Assembly (NCBI RefSeq): GCF_900496995.4
Contig: NC_044011.1
Span: 24,150,041-24,214,040 of the forward strand
Length of the DNA stretch: 64,000 bases
Source: Aquila chrysaetos chrysaetos
Taxonomy: Eukaryota; Chordata; Aves; Accipitriformes; Accipitridae
Direction: 5' to 3'
The position numbers and the translations under genes were made by a program. Of the stretch, positions 24,601 through 37,330 are shown piece by piece. The notes below the pieces were generated by a model. The model did not search any database, had not been told where the DNA came from, and saw nothing but the letters and a program-made list of their open reading frames with translations. How positions within the stretch are numbered: the stretch's first letter is position 1; each line of letters begins with the position of its first letter.

Positions 24601-27600
24601 ATTAACTTCTGAAGGAGCTTGGCAAATATATCCAAGGGCAGTGTTTGGTTTTTGAAGTGTAAATTGACCCCTCCCCATCACAGCTGAAAGCTCTAGTGTA
24701 TCAATTTGCAAAACCTAAGAGTATTTTTCTCACACTACTTTTGTAGTGTGGATACAAATTGTATTCACAGTGGCAGTGTTACTACGGTTCAGGAAGCAGT
24801 TAAACACGCAGCCCCTCAGACACCAGTGTGCAAAATTCATCCCGGCCATTGCCCCACTGGAGGTAATACTGATTCCTTTGAAGTCAGTGGAAAAACTTCA
24901 GAAATTCACCTTGAATTTCAGTGGAATCTGTGAAAGGTGGGATGAAAAACATCTAGAAAGATCCTTAGTGCCAAAGGGACTAATAAAGACTGTTGCTTTT
25001 GCAATTGCCACTTCATTAGACATGTAATGATTTCATGCCTGGAGAATTTGAAGGAACAACGTAGCAAATACACATGCAAGCACACACTTTCTTTGCTCTC
25101 TTCTGCTAAAACTTCATGTTCTGACAGCACTTCTGAACAGCTGGAGGATTAATAATCATTGCTTTAGTTTATTGAAAGAAATTTAGCACCTCCACTGCCG
25201 AATCTTTTCTCCACAGCAATCTGCACTTTAAGCTGTGTGGATGAACATGCTCCAGCATTATAATAACTCCATCGCGATCATTTATAAAAAATCCTTCTAC
25301 GCTCATCTGAAAAAAAGAAGTGGGCCGGAAATGGAGACCAAAAAAACATACATATTCTACCTCTGCTTAATTCTAATCCTGTTAAAAGAAAAAGCTCTTT
25401 CATAAGGATCACTTATCACTATTTGAAAATACAGGAGTGACTAAAAAGGCAAAGGTTTATATTATTGCCCCCTACAGTGGGAAAAGAAAGACCAAATATC
25501 TAAGATGATCATACCTAAAGCTTCAGCACCTGCAATTATCTAAGCTTTTGAGACCATCAGTATTCAGTAGTTTTGCTTCTCTTTCCCTTTAGCTGCTCTC
25601 AGCTCACCAAGGGCCACCAGCTGGTGACAGTCTTTGTCACCTCCAGCTGCCAGCCCATATTCCTCCTCCACCATCCTCTTGCAGCCAGTGGCTCTCCGTG
25701 AGGTCTGGGCTGGCCAAGCGAGAGGGGAGGGTGCATGAGCAGAAGAGCTCACCCCGCAAAGCCCAAACAGTATTTTTGCTGTACAAATCACCAGCAAGGC
25801 ACACATTCAGCAGCCAGCTCTGCATGTCAGCTCACATCTACTTGGAGCAGCAGGACTGGCAATGCAGGGGGACAAAGGGCATTCAAGAGATTGAAGGGAA
25901 TACAGTGTACCGTACGGAGCACAGCAGCACTTTTATGTCCTTGGATAAAAGCATAAAACACTTTCTGACACATACAGGATAGGTCAAGGTGGGGTTAGTC
26001 TTGTTTCTCAAAAAGGCAACTTGTTACATTTTGATCTTGTGAAAGCAACTTTTTAAATTCACAGATTTTTCTGAATACAGACTGTGTCACTGAGCTTTCC
26101 TTACTCATTAGTGTTTTTCAGACTGAAACAGTGTCTTACTTGTCTTACTTTTTCTCCCTGAATGAAACCCAAAATAACCTATTATGAATATGCTCCTAAT
26201 AGGTAGAAAAAAAAACCCAAACATGCTCAGTGACCCCCTGATTAACTTTCTGGGGAAGCTAGAAGGGAAAAGGTGGGGGGCGGGGAGGGGGTGCCTTCCC
26301 TGCTCCAGGAGTTAGGAAGCAAGGTTCAATTAGAAAATGCTGAAAGCCTCAAGGGCAACATCTCTGCTGAGGCTGGTGTCAGTGCACAGTAAGTCCCTGA
26401 GGCTGGAGCAGAGTAAGGGAGAAGCAAGTCAGGCTGGCTGTTTTTGTCTCCCTGCAACCTAATTGCATGGAAATGTTTTGGGAACACACAGCTGCCGTTA
26501 CACATGGCACTAGCCCGTATTTGAAAGCAGACAGAAATGCCTGTTTAACCAACCCTGGGATTTCTGTGTGGCTGCAGGAAGATGTGCTTTTTCTAACCCC
26601 GACAGACAAGCCCTTGGCAATTTATCCATCCACAGGAGCCATCTGTTTCAATAAGGATCATCTGCACCCAAGGACAGGTGGGACCCTAAATCTGCATGGT
26701 GAAGCTAATGTTTCCTCTGTGTCTCTTAAGACAGAGAGCTGCCAAGTGATACCTCTGCCATCATCAGCCTTTTAATGAAAAGCAGTGATTGCTGGAGGCG
26801 CTTTGGGATCCCAGTTAACATCTGGCCTTTTCTTCCCCCAAACCAGCACTGTTGCTCACCTGCAAAGCTCTGCTGCTTGGTACTTGACCTGCTGTCTTCT
26901 CCACTTGTCTGTGCTGCTCCCACCCCAGAAACACTCTCTCTCCACCAGCACTGTGCCACCCGAAGTGCCGGGTGCCCGCCAGCCCCATGGGCATGCTGCA
27001 GCCTATCCACACTCCTGCCCTGGGCAGGGAGGGAGACCAGGGGCTCCGAGCCACTCCTGACCCTTGGCATTTCTTGCTCAGTGGTTCTCCTCTTCAGGGA
27101 GAGGTTACTTTGCTTTTTTTTGGGGAGGGGGTGTCTGTCTGTACTTTGCTTGCTTGGAATTTTCCCCATCAACTTCCCACCAAGGCACTTTAGCAGCAGT
27201 GCCCTTTTCCCACAGCCCACCTGGAAAAGACACTGGGATTAAGGTGGTGAAAACATGGCCCAATTTTCTCCAGCCTGCTAAGCCCACTGTTACTCGGGAG
27301 AGACAGAGCAGTCGCTGGCTGCATGCAAATTTAATTGTGAGGCTTTTTAATGGATTTAAATGGGTTTAGCTATTCCAAAGCAGCTTTCATATGCGTCTCT
27401 CAGCTGCAGAGTGTTTAGAACTCCAAGGAGAAATTGACTTTTCACAAACTAGCTTTGTTTGTTTGTTTATGCAAGGATCTAGGCATTTTGGGTGTTAAAG
27501 AAGCTTTAAAACATTATTGGCTGCAAAGCAAAAGGACCTGGTTGTCAGCCCAGGGCAAAGGCAATAGCTGATCTGTCTGATAAGAACAGTTTATTCAAAA

Positions 27601-30054
27601 TGAAATCGGTTGTGCTTCAGGCTTACCACAAAAAGTGCTCTTCCTGATCATCTCCTAAATCTAAAGGCAGGCCTGTGCTCCAGGATAACAAGTCTGCACA
27701 GAGATTAGGTACCTTTTATATGGAGGCAGAGAACAATTAGATCACGGCCTGCCTCAAGATCTTAAACCAGTTCAGTCCCCTAAAGTTTTCAGCAATGACA
27801 AGAGCTGCAGGGAAAATGCCCTTCTTGAATTGCAGCCGCTGCCTAAGATGTGTACATGCTACTCAGCCCCTGTAAATTGCTGTTTCACACTGGCTGCTCC
27901 ATTTTCTTCCCAGGATAGCATCTCGCTAGATTTGCCTGAGAGGATCATATTATCTTTGTATAACTCCAGTAGTTTTTTCATACCAGGCTTATCGCTCACA
28001 GCCACATGGAGTGGCTGCACTGACCTTTGATACCTCACCACTGAGGTAGCCCTATAAATCTACATAACATTTTACAAACATAAATACATTGTTCCTGTTC
28101 CAAGGAAGGACCATATCAGTTTAAAAAGTGCTGTGCCAGGAGAATACTTGGATCAAGGTTAATGAGCTATTCGAGTATGATCAGAGAGAAGCCACACATG
28201 TAAGGACGTAGGTGACATTATTGATCTCAGCCCACCAGAGCTCAAACTAATGCCACTCTCACCTGGTATCACCAGAAACAAAAGCGAGTTCAGCACTCGA
28301 AATGGCAATGGTGAAACTTTGGAGCAGCAAAGTATGCAATACCAAGCATTTTCCAGCTCCGTTCTCCTTCCTGCAATAAAACTTGGCTTTGCAGGAGAGG
28401 GCTGCATGAGAAGTAAAAGCATCATGGACAGAAACAGTGAAGCAGAGAAGCACCTTCCAGAGCATTTGCAGCTGAGCAAATTGGTTGAAATTCTTGTGTT
28501 GCTTCAGTTTGTCAGGACACCCAAACACCCACCCATTGCTGCTACCCAGTCTCCTCACACCACACCTGCTCTTGCAGCAGAATAGGTTTCTCCATCATCC
28601 ACCTGGAGGCTGGGGAAGAGGAAGAGGAAGAGGCTCAATAGAAAACCTCTCCAATGTCTCCCACTTGTATGTGGGAGATGCTGAAACCATGCAAATTAGC
28701 CTGAGACAGCCCACATGAGAAAAGCTGAATCTATTTTGAACTTTTTTGTCTTTGGAATAATCTTGATGTAAAAAGCTGCTGGGAGCTGCTGGTGCCCATT
28801 TAGTCTTCCTCATACCTTTTTCCAAGCAGAACAATGAGCATCCTTGTCTGAGACCTTTTCATCTTCTATCCAGAGTTCTAGCATTTGTAGAGTTTCACCT
28901 CAGGTTTTAGAAACATGCAGTTTTTCTGTGAATATTGAACAAACTGTAGTGCACAATTACCTACAAATTGCCATCGGATGGATGTTGATTACAGTAAATA
29001 AGAACTGAAGAGATTGTACAGAAGCAACTTGAAAGCAACAAAAATGAAGCTCATTTATGTTTTCTCAGCCTGCCTTCAGTAGCTTTGTTGCATATACACT
29101 ACATTTTCTACTCTGATTGAAATTCAAATTACTTTCTATGTGGGAAGGTCTAGTGAGAACTAAGGATACCCTTCATTTGCAGGTTTGGGAATCTTGTATT
29201 TAAAAAGTGGTATTTAGCCAAAAGGCAGGTTGTCAAGCCAAGCAGCCTGACCTGAGCAAACAAAGGGGAAGTACTTCACTGAAGGGAAACCTTCACCGCA
29301 GGGTTTGGGCAGAGTGAGACCCTTGCCCCCACCCCATCTGTTCCTTCACAAAAATCTCTGTGTTAGCGCTGCTGGAATGGACGAGACATGCACTGCAGCA
29401 AGGCATTGCGAGGGAAGAGCACAAGAAATGAGCCTCATGTTCAGCATGTGTAACTCAGCAGGCCTCCTATGTGCAATTAGCCCTTTTATAGCATTGCTAC
29501 TCTGGCACGGCGGCACTGAGAGCCATTAATACAATTTTTTCTCAGTTGCTTGCTGTGAAAATGCAGTGACATGGTATGAGGGAAGGAAAGGGCTGGTGTC
29601 ACCAATGAAAGCACCAAGATGTGTCTTCAAAAGAGGATGAAATTTTATGCTTCCAAAAGAAAGGAGGCAACAGATAAAAAAAGCAACGTCTCCCACCACC
29701 TGCTCCCCTTTCAGCGGTGAGAGATGTCTGGAGTAAGTGGATGCTTTTTAATATTTACAGTGCTGTACGTGACAGAAGAGAAAGCCCACTAGCACTTTGG
29801 TCTGTGTCACACTCCCAGTTAGCACCGGGTGAAACGTGAAGTGCTCTCTGCCTTCTGAAGTCGAGGGATTGTGTTTGAAAAGCCAATCACCCCTGAAGAG
29901 TGCTCACACAACGCAAGCTGAAGTCACTGCTTCAGAAAGTACTCCCTCTCGTCTGACAGCAGGATGGTCTCTGAGTGCAGTAACCAACTTTTTGGTTCCA
30001 TCTTGAGTGTTGATTTGTGAGCAGATCACTTGACTCTTGCAGTGAAGGGTTAGG
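21641..30054. other. Intergenic, no gene recognised
   Basis: Largely AT-rich. A GC-richer island at about 26,780-27,230 gives long overlapping frames on both strands (155 codons plus, 164 codons minus) with no domains. A block at 27,300-27,420 pairs an octamer ATGCAAAT (27,323-27,330) with a TAATTG homeodomain core (27,332-27,337) and could be a conserved non-coding element; this is a guess. A motif near 24,840-24,930 resembles a dispersed sauropsid repeat. Confidence 0.5.
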
Positions 30055-30820
30055 ACTTGCAGAGCCATGTCCTGAACTTGGGTGACAACAACCCCATGCA
30101 ACGCTTCAGGCTTGGGGAAGAGTGGCTGGAAAGCTGCCCGGCAGAGAAAGACCTGGGGGTGCTGGCTGACAGCCGGCTGAATATGAGCCAGCAGTGTGCC
30201 CAGGTGGCCAAGAAGGCCAACGGCATCCTGGCCTGTATCAGAAATAGTGTGGCCAGCAGGAGCAGGGAGGTGATCGTTCCCCTGTACTCGGGACTGGTGA
30301 GGCCGCACCTTGAATACTGTGTTCAGTTTTGGGCCCCTCACTACAGGAAAGACATTGAGGTGCTGGAGCGTGTCCAGAGAAGGGCAACAAAGCTGGTGAA
30401 GGGTTTAGAGCACAAGTCTTATGAGGAGCGGCTGAGGGAACTGGGGCTGTTTAGTCTGGAGAAAAGGAGGCTGAGGGGAGACCTTACCACTCTCTACAAC
30501 TACCTGAAGGGGGGTTGTAGTGAGGTGGGGGTCGGTCTCTTCTCCCAGGTAACAAGGGATAGCAAAGAGAAAACAGCCTCAAGTTGCACCAGGGAAGGTT
30601 AAGATTGCATATTAGGAAAAATTTCTTCACTGAAAGGGTTGTCAAGCATTGGAACAGGCTGCCCAGGGAAGTGGTTGAGTTGCCATCCCTGGAGGTATTT
30701 AAGATATGTAGACGTCGTGCTTAGGAACATGGTTTAGTGCTAGACTTGGCCATGTTGGGTTGACAGTTGGACTCGATGATCTTGAAGGTCTTTTCCAACC
30801 TAATGATTCTATGATTCCAT
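30055..30820 (+). mobile_element. CR1 LINE, 5'-truncated, relatively young copy
   Basis: This is the best-preserved repeat of the window. It starts inside the reverse-transcriptase ORF and runs through the ORF2 C-terminus ('ggaacaggctgcccagggaa', 30,651), the short 3' UTR ('gttggactcgatgatcttga') and the terminal octamer repeats 'atgattctatgattcc' (30,803-30,818). 5' truncation and an octamer tail instead of poly(A) are typical of CR1 retrotransposition. The layout matches avian CR1 families active during bird evolution. The exact family is not assigned. Confidence 0.95.
30057..30602 (+). pseudogene. CR1 ORF2 remnant (reverse transcriptase C-terminal region)
   Basis: A frame open for 181 codons encodes the C-terminal part of the CR1 endonuclease/reverse-transcriptase polyprotein, which would normally copy CR1 RNA at the target site. 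Diagnostic text includes [33 protein letters not shown] and RVQRRATKL. There is no natural start: the element is truncated and the frame simply enters from the junction at about 30,055. A frameshift at about 30,560-30,580 moves the true continuation ([20 protein letters not shown]) into another frame, so the apparent stop at 30,600 is not the family's stop. The endonuclease and catalytic reverse-transcriptase motifs lie upstream of the truncation and are absent. It is a dead copy with no cellular function expected. Confidence 0.93.
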
Positions 30821-33800
30821 ATTTTTGTTTTCAGTACATGTTGGCTGTGTTCTCCTTCCAATAGAGAACAAATAAAAGCTGTAACTTGTGGTACTCTAGG
30901 CAAGGACCAAAAAAAAATATAAAATTTTCACAGGTACTTGTTCCATTGTCTTCCTGCCTCTAGAAAAAACTTCCAGCTAAACCTACACAGTGGATGCAGA
31001 AGAAACAGCATGATTAGAGAGTAATGGTGAGAGACTGGATCTGTTTAATTCAATACTTTCCGACTTGCAGAAAAAAAAGTTGTATTTTTTTCCTCTTTCA
31101 CCCTTTGATTTTAAATGATTGATGCAATAAATTAGCAGTAATTAGACTCTGTAGGTTTGCATTCCTCAACAGCCTCTAATCAGGGATGTAGCACACTGCA
31201 CAACAACCTGGCCGCCAAGCCCTGTGTGAGATATAGCTCTTCTGGGGCATGCTGCATCCTCACCACGTGGGTTGTGGCAGCCACGGCTTTCCCTTTGGGA
31301 AGAGGGCACGCCACAGAGGCCACCTCTCCAGAGCCTGAACGGGCCGTTCTTTTTGTCAGTTTACAGTTGTGTGTCTTGTCCTCAGTCAGAGCACAGAGCT
31401 TTCTGGCCGCTCCCCTGGGCCCTGCTCTCTGCCTCCCTCCTCCTCCTCATTCACAGCTGTCTGCAGCCACGTTGGTGGCGAGCAGAAATACTGAAAACAT
31501 GAGGAAATGTAAGACTGTAGCAGACATCCTTGAGCAAAAAGGCCTCGGAAAGCTGTAGATGTGTTTTGACAAATGTTATTTCTCTTTACTGATAACTCCA
31601 ACTTAAAGTGACAGTTTTTAAAACAGCTTTTGGATCTGATTTTCAAGGTGGCCTGAGCCGTATCTTTTCCCTTTGGGCCATGGCGAGGGTAGGAGCAATC
31701 TGGTGAATATGAACTTCAATCCTGACACTGACTCCAGAGCATGGTCACAGTAGAAATGAACTATTAACAAAGCTGGAGGTGTTCAAGGTGCCTGCCTATA
31801 GATATTCCTGCCCTTCTTCTGAAGGTGAATAGAAGATCTTCATGTATATGAATTAGGGATTTCTTTTTTTTTTATGATCACTTTCCTAGGCCGTAAGTGC
31901 CCTGGGAATGTGCAGCTTGTGAAGGAAAGACTTTTGTGAACTCTTTCTAAGTAGGATCACTCCTCCCTCTTAGGTTTAGGGGAGAAGAGTGTGGAAGTCA
32001 AACCACCCCATAGAGAGAGCTCTACACAATATCCTTTTGCATTTTATATTTGCCAGTTTGGTATTTATTATTTTGCTATTTTCACACATGGATTTTATCC
32101 TGTGATTATGACCTTTGTCCCCTAGGTACGAAGATACTTTATCTCGGTTGCAGTTGTGATTTCATCCTTGCTACTTCTTCTGTCAGTGTCCTCCTCCAAC
32201 ACTCCTCGATGTTCCCAACATTTGTTCCCAGCTCATGCTCAGTACATGCCCTTCTCCCTTGGATGCTTCTGCTGTTATTAAGCAACAGAGGTTATACTAT
32301 CCAGCACTAATAGTACTGCAAGTGTTAGGGAGCCACTGCTGGTCCCTGTCACACCTAATGCTAGCAATAAAGCAAGTACTGCAGCAAGGGCCTCCCTCAT
32401 GCCTCTGCAGGAGGATGAAGTGATGCAGTGGCACAAGGGGCTTGTGCAGCCTGGCTGAAAGTCCCAGGCCTGCAGTGTGCAGAGGAACAGGGATAACACA
32501 ACCAGGCAGGTCTCTCCCGGGAAGTGTAACCTTGGGTTCATGCTCCAGCATTATGTTGGCATAGTGCACTGAAAAAAGGTAGCAGAAATATCTAATATAA
32601 AAGCAGACTGATTCTGAACACAAGGAGAATGAGCAAAGAGAGAGGAAGCTTTTTAAGGAAGGGCAATATGATAGGCAGCAGTACTCTTTTAAGTTGTAAG
32701 CGTGACCCATGTAGCCGAGATGTAGGAGCAGTGATGATTTCAAGCTGGATTGACAGTGCTTTCTTGTGCTGCATCAGTGAACTAGCAAGGCATCAGCTGG
32801 AGTCAGCCAGGGATAGCAAGCCCAGACCTCCCCTGGCTACAGCAGCCACCCTTCTGTAAGAGGTCTCTTTCCACAGTTTTTTTTAGGGTTCAGCCATGTA
32901 ATGCTGATAATGACTTCATCTGAGTATTGCTTTGTGAATTTCACAGTCTTCAGGCATTAAGAAAAAAGATCCACCCACTCTGCAGGCTCCATGTGAAAAC
33001 TCCTAGCATGCTTTAAGAGAGGTATGTATTTGATGCAAATGAATGGCATATTCAGAACTTAAGAGTTCCACCCAGCATTTGGTTTTGCAAATTACCATAA
33101 TCATAGCTAACCCACACAAAATATTTCTGAGGTGTTGTGACTGATGGGTAAGCTTTAATATCTCATAATCCCAAGGTCAGAGCACAGATCTGCAGCTTAA
33201 CTACATGTCTTTGGAAAGTAGTACTTGGAAATGCTCTCCAGTTCATGAGAAGCTCCATAGGTGATCAGCAAGCTGTTTACTTATTCGCAATTATTTAGAT
33301 AAGGATTTCAGAGTACATAATGCTTTTATGTTAGCATTGCTGTCCCACAGCATTGATCGTGTTATTGTTTTCAGGAAATACAGATGAGGCTTTTTCAGTC
33401 TAAAGGCATCAATTTTTTTCCTGCAAAATATAAGGTTTGAAGACCAAATGGTCTTCACAGTTAAGTCCCCAAAGCCCAATGCACACCATGATTGTTGTAT
33501 GACTGCATCTTTGCAACATGCAGCATACAGCTGGAGTGTCCAGGAAAAAGATCTGGTCGGCAAATCCAGCCTGGGAGGGGGCCATGGCAGCAGGCTTCGG
33601 TATGGTCAAAGGGACCGATCCAACTGGGGTGGGACGAGACAAGCCCGGGGTGCTGGGCAATGCCCCCAAACTCCTCAGGAGTCTGCAGGGTCCCAAGGTC
33701 AGGTGAATTTTTTTACTTAGGTAAACAAGCACTTTGCCACCCAAAGGTGGGGCCTTGGCCCTGTAGCATCCCTTCCAGCCACGTGCATTCTGCCCAGGAC

Positions 33801-35466
33801 AAGGGAGAGATATTCCTCTGCTCCTGAGCCAGGGCATCCCACCACACTCAACTGCCACAGTCTCCTCAGGGCTACCACCAAGGTGGTTTTCTTTACAATA
33901 GAAGCCATTGAATTAGTAACAGCAGGAATCCTGTCAGATCAAACTCTTTTAATTGATATGTTTATGGCACAGTAATGATGGCAGTAAGGCAGAAATAATC
34001 TGACCAATCATTGGTTAATTTAAGCATCTGGAGCGCTTTAGAAAACTGGCCCAACTGATCTAATCATGCTGTGAGAGTAGGCTAATGAACTATCAGAGGT
34101 CAACTGAAAAACAGCATCTGCATCTCTTTTTCCCACACTCCCAGTGTCTAATAGAGATGCTGGATGTGGCTTTTTGCTCCTATTCCTGGCATCCCCTCTC
34201 CACTTGCCAAGAGAGCAGGCATCCCTGCTCTGCCTGCTGGATATATGGGACTCTGGTGTGTCTCTTCGCCAGGCTTTGAACATTACACATCTTCCAGAGG
34301 TGTAAAAGCTACATATCTGGGAGAATGGACAGCATGGGAGGAGGTTTCTAATAATAGGACTGCTCCTAGGAAGTTCTGAGTATTTTCTATGCCTGTGGTG
34401 TCACCTGCTCACAGAAAGAGCTGGGAGCGCTCCTGGCAAAATGCTTTTTCTTTCCATGTTCAGGATAGAAACCATGTTAGTGAAAGATTACAAAAATCTG
34501 ACTGGTGTGTATTTAGAATACATGATAGCCATAACAAATGAAAAAGCCTTCCCTTCCTGAATATACAGTCTTTATATTACTTGCATGTGCTGTTCAACTA
34601 TACAATTGTGTAAACATTGGGTAAGCCTTACATAGCTTTTCTAATGCGTAAAACAGATCGGGGGATGGAAGTGGTGGAATCCAAAGGAAGGCATTGCACA
34701 GTGTTCCTGAAACTTACTGTGCTTGCAATATTTTCCTTCTGATGCCCAAAGCAATGGTTTGGTTTAACAGATATGCATATTCAAAGATCTGTCTCTCCGT
34801 TTATGTTGTTAAATATGATCTTAAAGTATATCAATGAAATTGTTAAAAGCCTGATCGACTTCTACTGCCAATAGGATCTCTTCATTTTATCAGTCCTCAC
34901 ATTGGGTCCATATTCCTATTATTATTATCAAAGAAATAGGCTGTTAATGAATGATGCAATAACATTCTAGTTTAGATTTTTGCCATTAAAGCCCCCAAAA
35001 AACAACTTCAGTCCAGGTAAGTGATTGAAGCAAAACTGAGACAGCATACTGCAGACTTGTGTTAATGGACACATCTGTATTTTTATTTTATGTTCATGCT
35101 CTAGACTGGTAGGACACAAGCTACCTCAAGGCCAGAAGCTGCAGAGCTGTGACTGAACAAATGAGCCACCAGACCAAATTTGTTTACATGGTGTCCAGAC
35201 TGGACTGTCCTTACATTCAGCCAAGCTGGAGTGTTCAGAGTGGGCTGTGTCTGTACGCGCACACCTCTTTGTGTGTTCTTGTGGATGGGGTCCATTAGTT
35301 ATAAAATAATCTTAATATTTTTAAAGTATTTTTTGTTTTAAAAGAAAATTGATTATAAATAGATTCATTTACTAAATTAAAAATGTATTACAAACATTTT
35401 ACTGTTATTTATTAAAGTCAGAGTTTTAGGAACTAGCTTTGCTTGTTGATTTTTTTAGTAATATAA
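30821..35466. other. Intergenic, no gene recognised
   Basis: No gene, RNA or repeat recognised with confidence. Open frames up to about 150 codons (32,297-32,743 minus; 33,409-33,858 minus) have no domain or splice support. Confidence 0.5.
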
Positions 35467-35600
35467 TTTCTTTCTTGATTGCTTCTGTCCTTTCTTTCCC
35501 TTCCTTCCTTTCTTTCAAACTTTCTTCCTTCCCTCTTTCCTGCCTATTTTCTTTCCTTCCTTTCTCGCTCTATTTTTTAATTCTTTTTTTTTCCCTTCCA
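35467..35600 (+). repeat. Polypyrimidine (CTTT/CTTC) simple repeat
   Basis: About 130 bases consist almost entirely of C and T, built from degenerate CTTT and CTTC units. It ends in a T-run plus CCCTTCCAG at 35,601. Such mirror-like homopyrimidine tracts can form triplex DNA. The end also looks like a strong splice acceptor on the plus strand, but no supporting exon was recognised. Confidence 0.85.
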
Positions 35601-37169
35601 GATTTTATTTGGACAAGATGGCACATTTTTTATCCCTTCCCCTGCCGTGCACCATAATTGGCTGGCTGGGGCCATCCAGGGATGCTGTCTCCTGGGGGGC
35701 AGCCCCATTGCTGAGCCAGAGAAGCTGTAGGTACCTCCTACGGGGCAGCACTCTCCACTTTGCCGTTGACATACCCTGTAAGGCCAGTGATACACTCTGA
35801 ACTGCATCCTTCAGGGGGAGGGTAACTCAAACATTCAGGTTTGGGTTCATAAGGCCCCAGATTTTTCTTCATGGGATTTTCCATGTCTGTTTCTTGAGCA
35901 TCTGAATGCCACCAACTGCAGCAAGGCTGCACTGCACCCTCTGGTTTGGTGACCTTGCCTTCCTCTGCGTGCAATCAGCTCACGCTTTCTTCTAATGAGA
36001 TTCCCCCCCCTCCCCGCCCTGCCCCTTTTATGCTGTTCTCAAAACATACTTCCCATAGCAACCACCACATCACATCAATAGCTGTGGATATCATCTCACA
36101 CAGTGCTGCTGGCTATGAGATCTCCCAGAGTGTTTTTCTTGCAGCTAAAAACCAGCAGACAGTTCTCACTAACAAATGTTTCTTGTGCCATCCTCTCCCC
36201 ATGGATCATCCCTCTGACATTTGATGCATTCACCACTGCTGTGCCATACCTAATTGTTGCAAACCAGATGTAAGACTGAGATCCACAAGTGTCAGTATTT
36301 GGCTCAGCAGTTACAGCAGGACTACTTGGCTGGCAAGGGATGCTGTCCACAGGTCTGCAATGTAAGCCACATCTCCCAGAGGAATGTGGCTGTAAATGAG
36401 TTTTTCTCTTTTCTGAGCACATTGTGCTGACGGCCCTTAGGCTCTCTCAGCTGCAGCAGCATCACTTCTGCTTGGTCTCCCATGCGCTGTCTCTGTTGCT
36501 CAAAGTGACACAAATACCAGTGATGGCGTTCAATAAAATTAGTGATTTTAAGCTCTCTGTCTGCTTTTGAAATTTCCACCTAATATCAAAAAGTAGAGGA
36601 ACTTATTAACAAAAGTAGTTGCACATGACTGTGAATCCCACTGACAATTAATCAAATGTTTCACTCCTATGAATAATTTAAAAATGCTGCATGTTCAATA
36701 CAGGTTTTGTTCTGTATTTGAAAATAGGTTAAACCACCTGTAGCCTATTAGGATGCCACTAGTAACTCCTAAGGAGGTTAAACAAATTCAGGGAATAAGT
36801 TCAATTCAGTAGGTGTAACCAATCTATTCCCAACTCCTAAAAGATTTTGCTGAGAAGGCTTTTCCCCATTAACAGCACAGAAGTTCCAGATGACATGCAA
36901 GAATGATAATTTAGAGCCAATAGTTTTTAAAAGACCATCAGTGTGAAGAATGCAATGTACAGATATAGCAGCCTGCCACAAACCCTAGGAAAAATAATGA
37001 TGGAAAACAAAAACAGAGAATCACTGCTGATGATAGAGTTTATTCAGTCCATTTCAGTTATCAGGTGATGAACAGTGGCCTGATCGCACCATGTATGTAT
37101 CTTTCTAGGTGGAAAATAAAAGATACAAAGAGCTTCTTTAGTCTATCAGATAAAATAATTTAAAAACCT
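35601..37169. other. Unrecognised patch with protein-like minus-strand frames
   Basis: On the minus strand, an acceptor-like 'ctctactttttgatattag' ends at 36,580 and is followed by an 85-codon frame to 36,322 (begins VEISKADRELK, includes FIERHHWYLCHFEQQRQRMG). A second frame of 108 codons (36,422-36,096) and a third of 78 codons (35,974-35,738, ends TGYVNGKVESAAP) follow on the same strand in different frames. I recognise no family. Possibilities are exons of an unknown gene, a decayed gene with frameshifts, or chance. No good donor was seen after the first frame. A C-rich run lies at 36,003-36,012. Confidence 0.25.
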
Positions 37170-37330
37170 TCCTGGAAGGTAAATCCAGAGGAATTCAATT
37201 AGAAATTAGGATCACATTCCTACCAGTAAGAGCACTTAGTGGGACAAGTTGCTTACAGAAATGAAGGATTTGCCATCTCTTGAAGGTTTACAGAGAAAGC
37301 TGGATGCATTTGTAGGGAGCAGGGCTGGGA
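37170..37330 (+). mobile_element. Ancient CR1 LINE 3' fragment
   Basis: 'gaattcaattagaaattagg' (37,191) corresponds to the CR1 'ATTAGAAATAAGGC' block. 'gtgggacaagttgcttacag' (37,239), 'tttgccatctcttgaaggttta' (37,269) and 'gctggatgcatttgtaggg' (37,299) follow in CR1 C-terminal order. The reading frame is destroyed. Boundaries are approximate. Confidence 0.7.

Noticed and set aside
26726-27242. Overlapping 155- and 164-codon frames on opposite strands
   Set aside because: Both arise in a GC-rich patch, have no recognisable domain or splice support, and cannot both be coding.
32297-32743. LTR or endogenous retrovirus
   Set aside because: A 148-codon frame and an AATAAA-like site drew attention, but no paired long terminal repeats, primer-binding site, or gag/pol/env similarity was seen.
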